Positions 63,785 through 64,000 of a DNA stretch of 64,000 nucleotides are shown here, piece after piece. How positions within the stretch are numbered: the stretch's first letter is position 1; every line of letters starts with the position of its first letter. The notes under the pieces were generated by a model, which made no database searches, had not been told where the DNA came from, and saw only the letters and a program-made list of their open reading frames with translations. This stretch comes from Planctomycetota bacterium (GTDB taxonomy: Bacteria > Planctomycetota > UBA1135 > GCA-002686595). A program made the translations under genes and the position numbers. The stretch covers positions 111,514 to 175,513 of the forward strand of contig DUDB01000061.1 of assembly GCA_012959525.1 (NCBI GenBank). The letters run 5' to 3'.

Positions 63785-63862
63785 TCGACTCGCCGTTCGA
63801 CTCACGCTTGCATGCTCTGCGCTGGTCGTGCAACTCAGTCCACATTTTTCCAGGAGCGCCCC

Positions 63863-64000
63863 ATGGAATCGACGAAACGGCAAGGGCCTGTCTTGGTCAT
63901 CTGCCGCTACAAGCCCCGCGATGGTAGAGACGACGACGTGCGGGCTTTGGTCGCTCGGCATGCGCCCGTCCTCATCGCCGAGAGCCTGGTCACGGACAGG
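63863..64000 (+). CDS. Unknown small-domain protein (3' truncated by window)
   Basis: ATG 63863 has AGGAG six bases upstream. The 46 visible codons begin MESTKRQGPVLVICRYKPRD, followed by ALVARHAPVLIAES. The strand-helix start VLVICRYKPRDG resembles dimeric alpha/beta-barrel proteins such as antibiotic-biosynthesis-monooxygenase-like domains. The remainder lies beyond the window, so the call is weak. Confidence 0.6.
   Translation, partial: MESTKRQGPVLVICRYKPRDGRDDDVRALVARHAPVLIAESLVTDR

Noticed and set aside
1..64000. CRISPR arrays, tRNA, rRNA, insertion sequences, prophage genes
   Set aside because: No regularly spaced repeats, cloverleaf-like segments or transposase/integrase motifs were seen in any intergenic region.

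Overview
The window is high-GC bacterial chromosome that looks like Planctomycetota. The evidence is family content: a DUF1549/DUF1553 haem-motif protein paired with a DUF1501 Tat-exported protein at the left edge, a sulfatase, four secreted PQQ-like beta-propellers, an SMP-30 protein, HEAT-repeat proteins and several large secreted esterases. Coding density is very high. Seven convergent gene pairs are separated by 33 bases or less, and two of them share a CTAG at their stops. I see no rRNA, tRNA, CRISPR array, insertion sequence or phage gene.

Layout. 1-6.5 kb: DUF1553/DUF1501 pair, family 2 glycosyltransferase, prolyl-aminopeptidase-like hydrolase. 6.5-14.4 kb: cardiolipin synthase, nagA, a HEAT/VWA protein, glnS, sulfatase, small membrane protein. 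14.4-17.4 kb: a TRAP transporter whose solute receptor resembles 2-oxoacid receptors. 17.4-20.7 kb: sialate O-acetylesterase-like enzyme and a PQQ-like propeller. 20.8-35.4 kb: a nearly gapless minus-strand run. In transcription order it holds aldehyde dehydrogenase, iron alcohol dehydrogenase, PQQ-like propeller, HemN/HemW-like radical SAM enzyme, GT4 glycosyltransferase, double nitroreductase (SagB type), hotdog thioesterase, EamA-like protein, ABC ATPase, a large FtsX-like permease and a WD40-DUF3299 fusion lipoprotein.

35.8-40.1 kb: SMP-30 protein, a lamin-tail secreted protein and a large anchored protein with carboxypeptidase-regulatory-like repeats. The first two share a related upstream element of about 90 bases. 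40.2-49.0 kb: a minus-strand operon of TonB-dependent receptor, two PQQ-like propellers, a small membrane protein, a sodium:solute symporter and an EhpF-like adenylate-forming enzyme. A flavoprotein carrying both sequence signatures of flavin-dependent halogenases diverges from it. 50.4-54.6 kb: ChaN-like lipoprotein, PuuD-like membrane domain, cupredoxin-type lipoprotein, D-amino-acid dehydrogenase-like oxidase. 54.6-57.0 kb: a serine hydrolase plus VanX-type dipeptidase, apparently one fusion gene split by a one-base frameshift. 57-64 kb: two adjacent zinc-ribbon membrane paralogues, GNAT acetyltransferase, thioredoxin-fold/HEAT protein, a three-domain GDSL-hydrolase-GDSL enzyme and the start of a further gene.

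The genes suggest a heterotroph degrading sulfated, acetylated or aminated polymers at its surface. The most unusual parts are the halogenase-like gene facing the TonB/symporter operon, the radical SAM/SagB run, the WD40-DUF3299 ABC system and the shared upstream element. Functions are inferred from motifs and family resemblance only; no database search was run.
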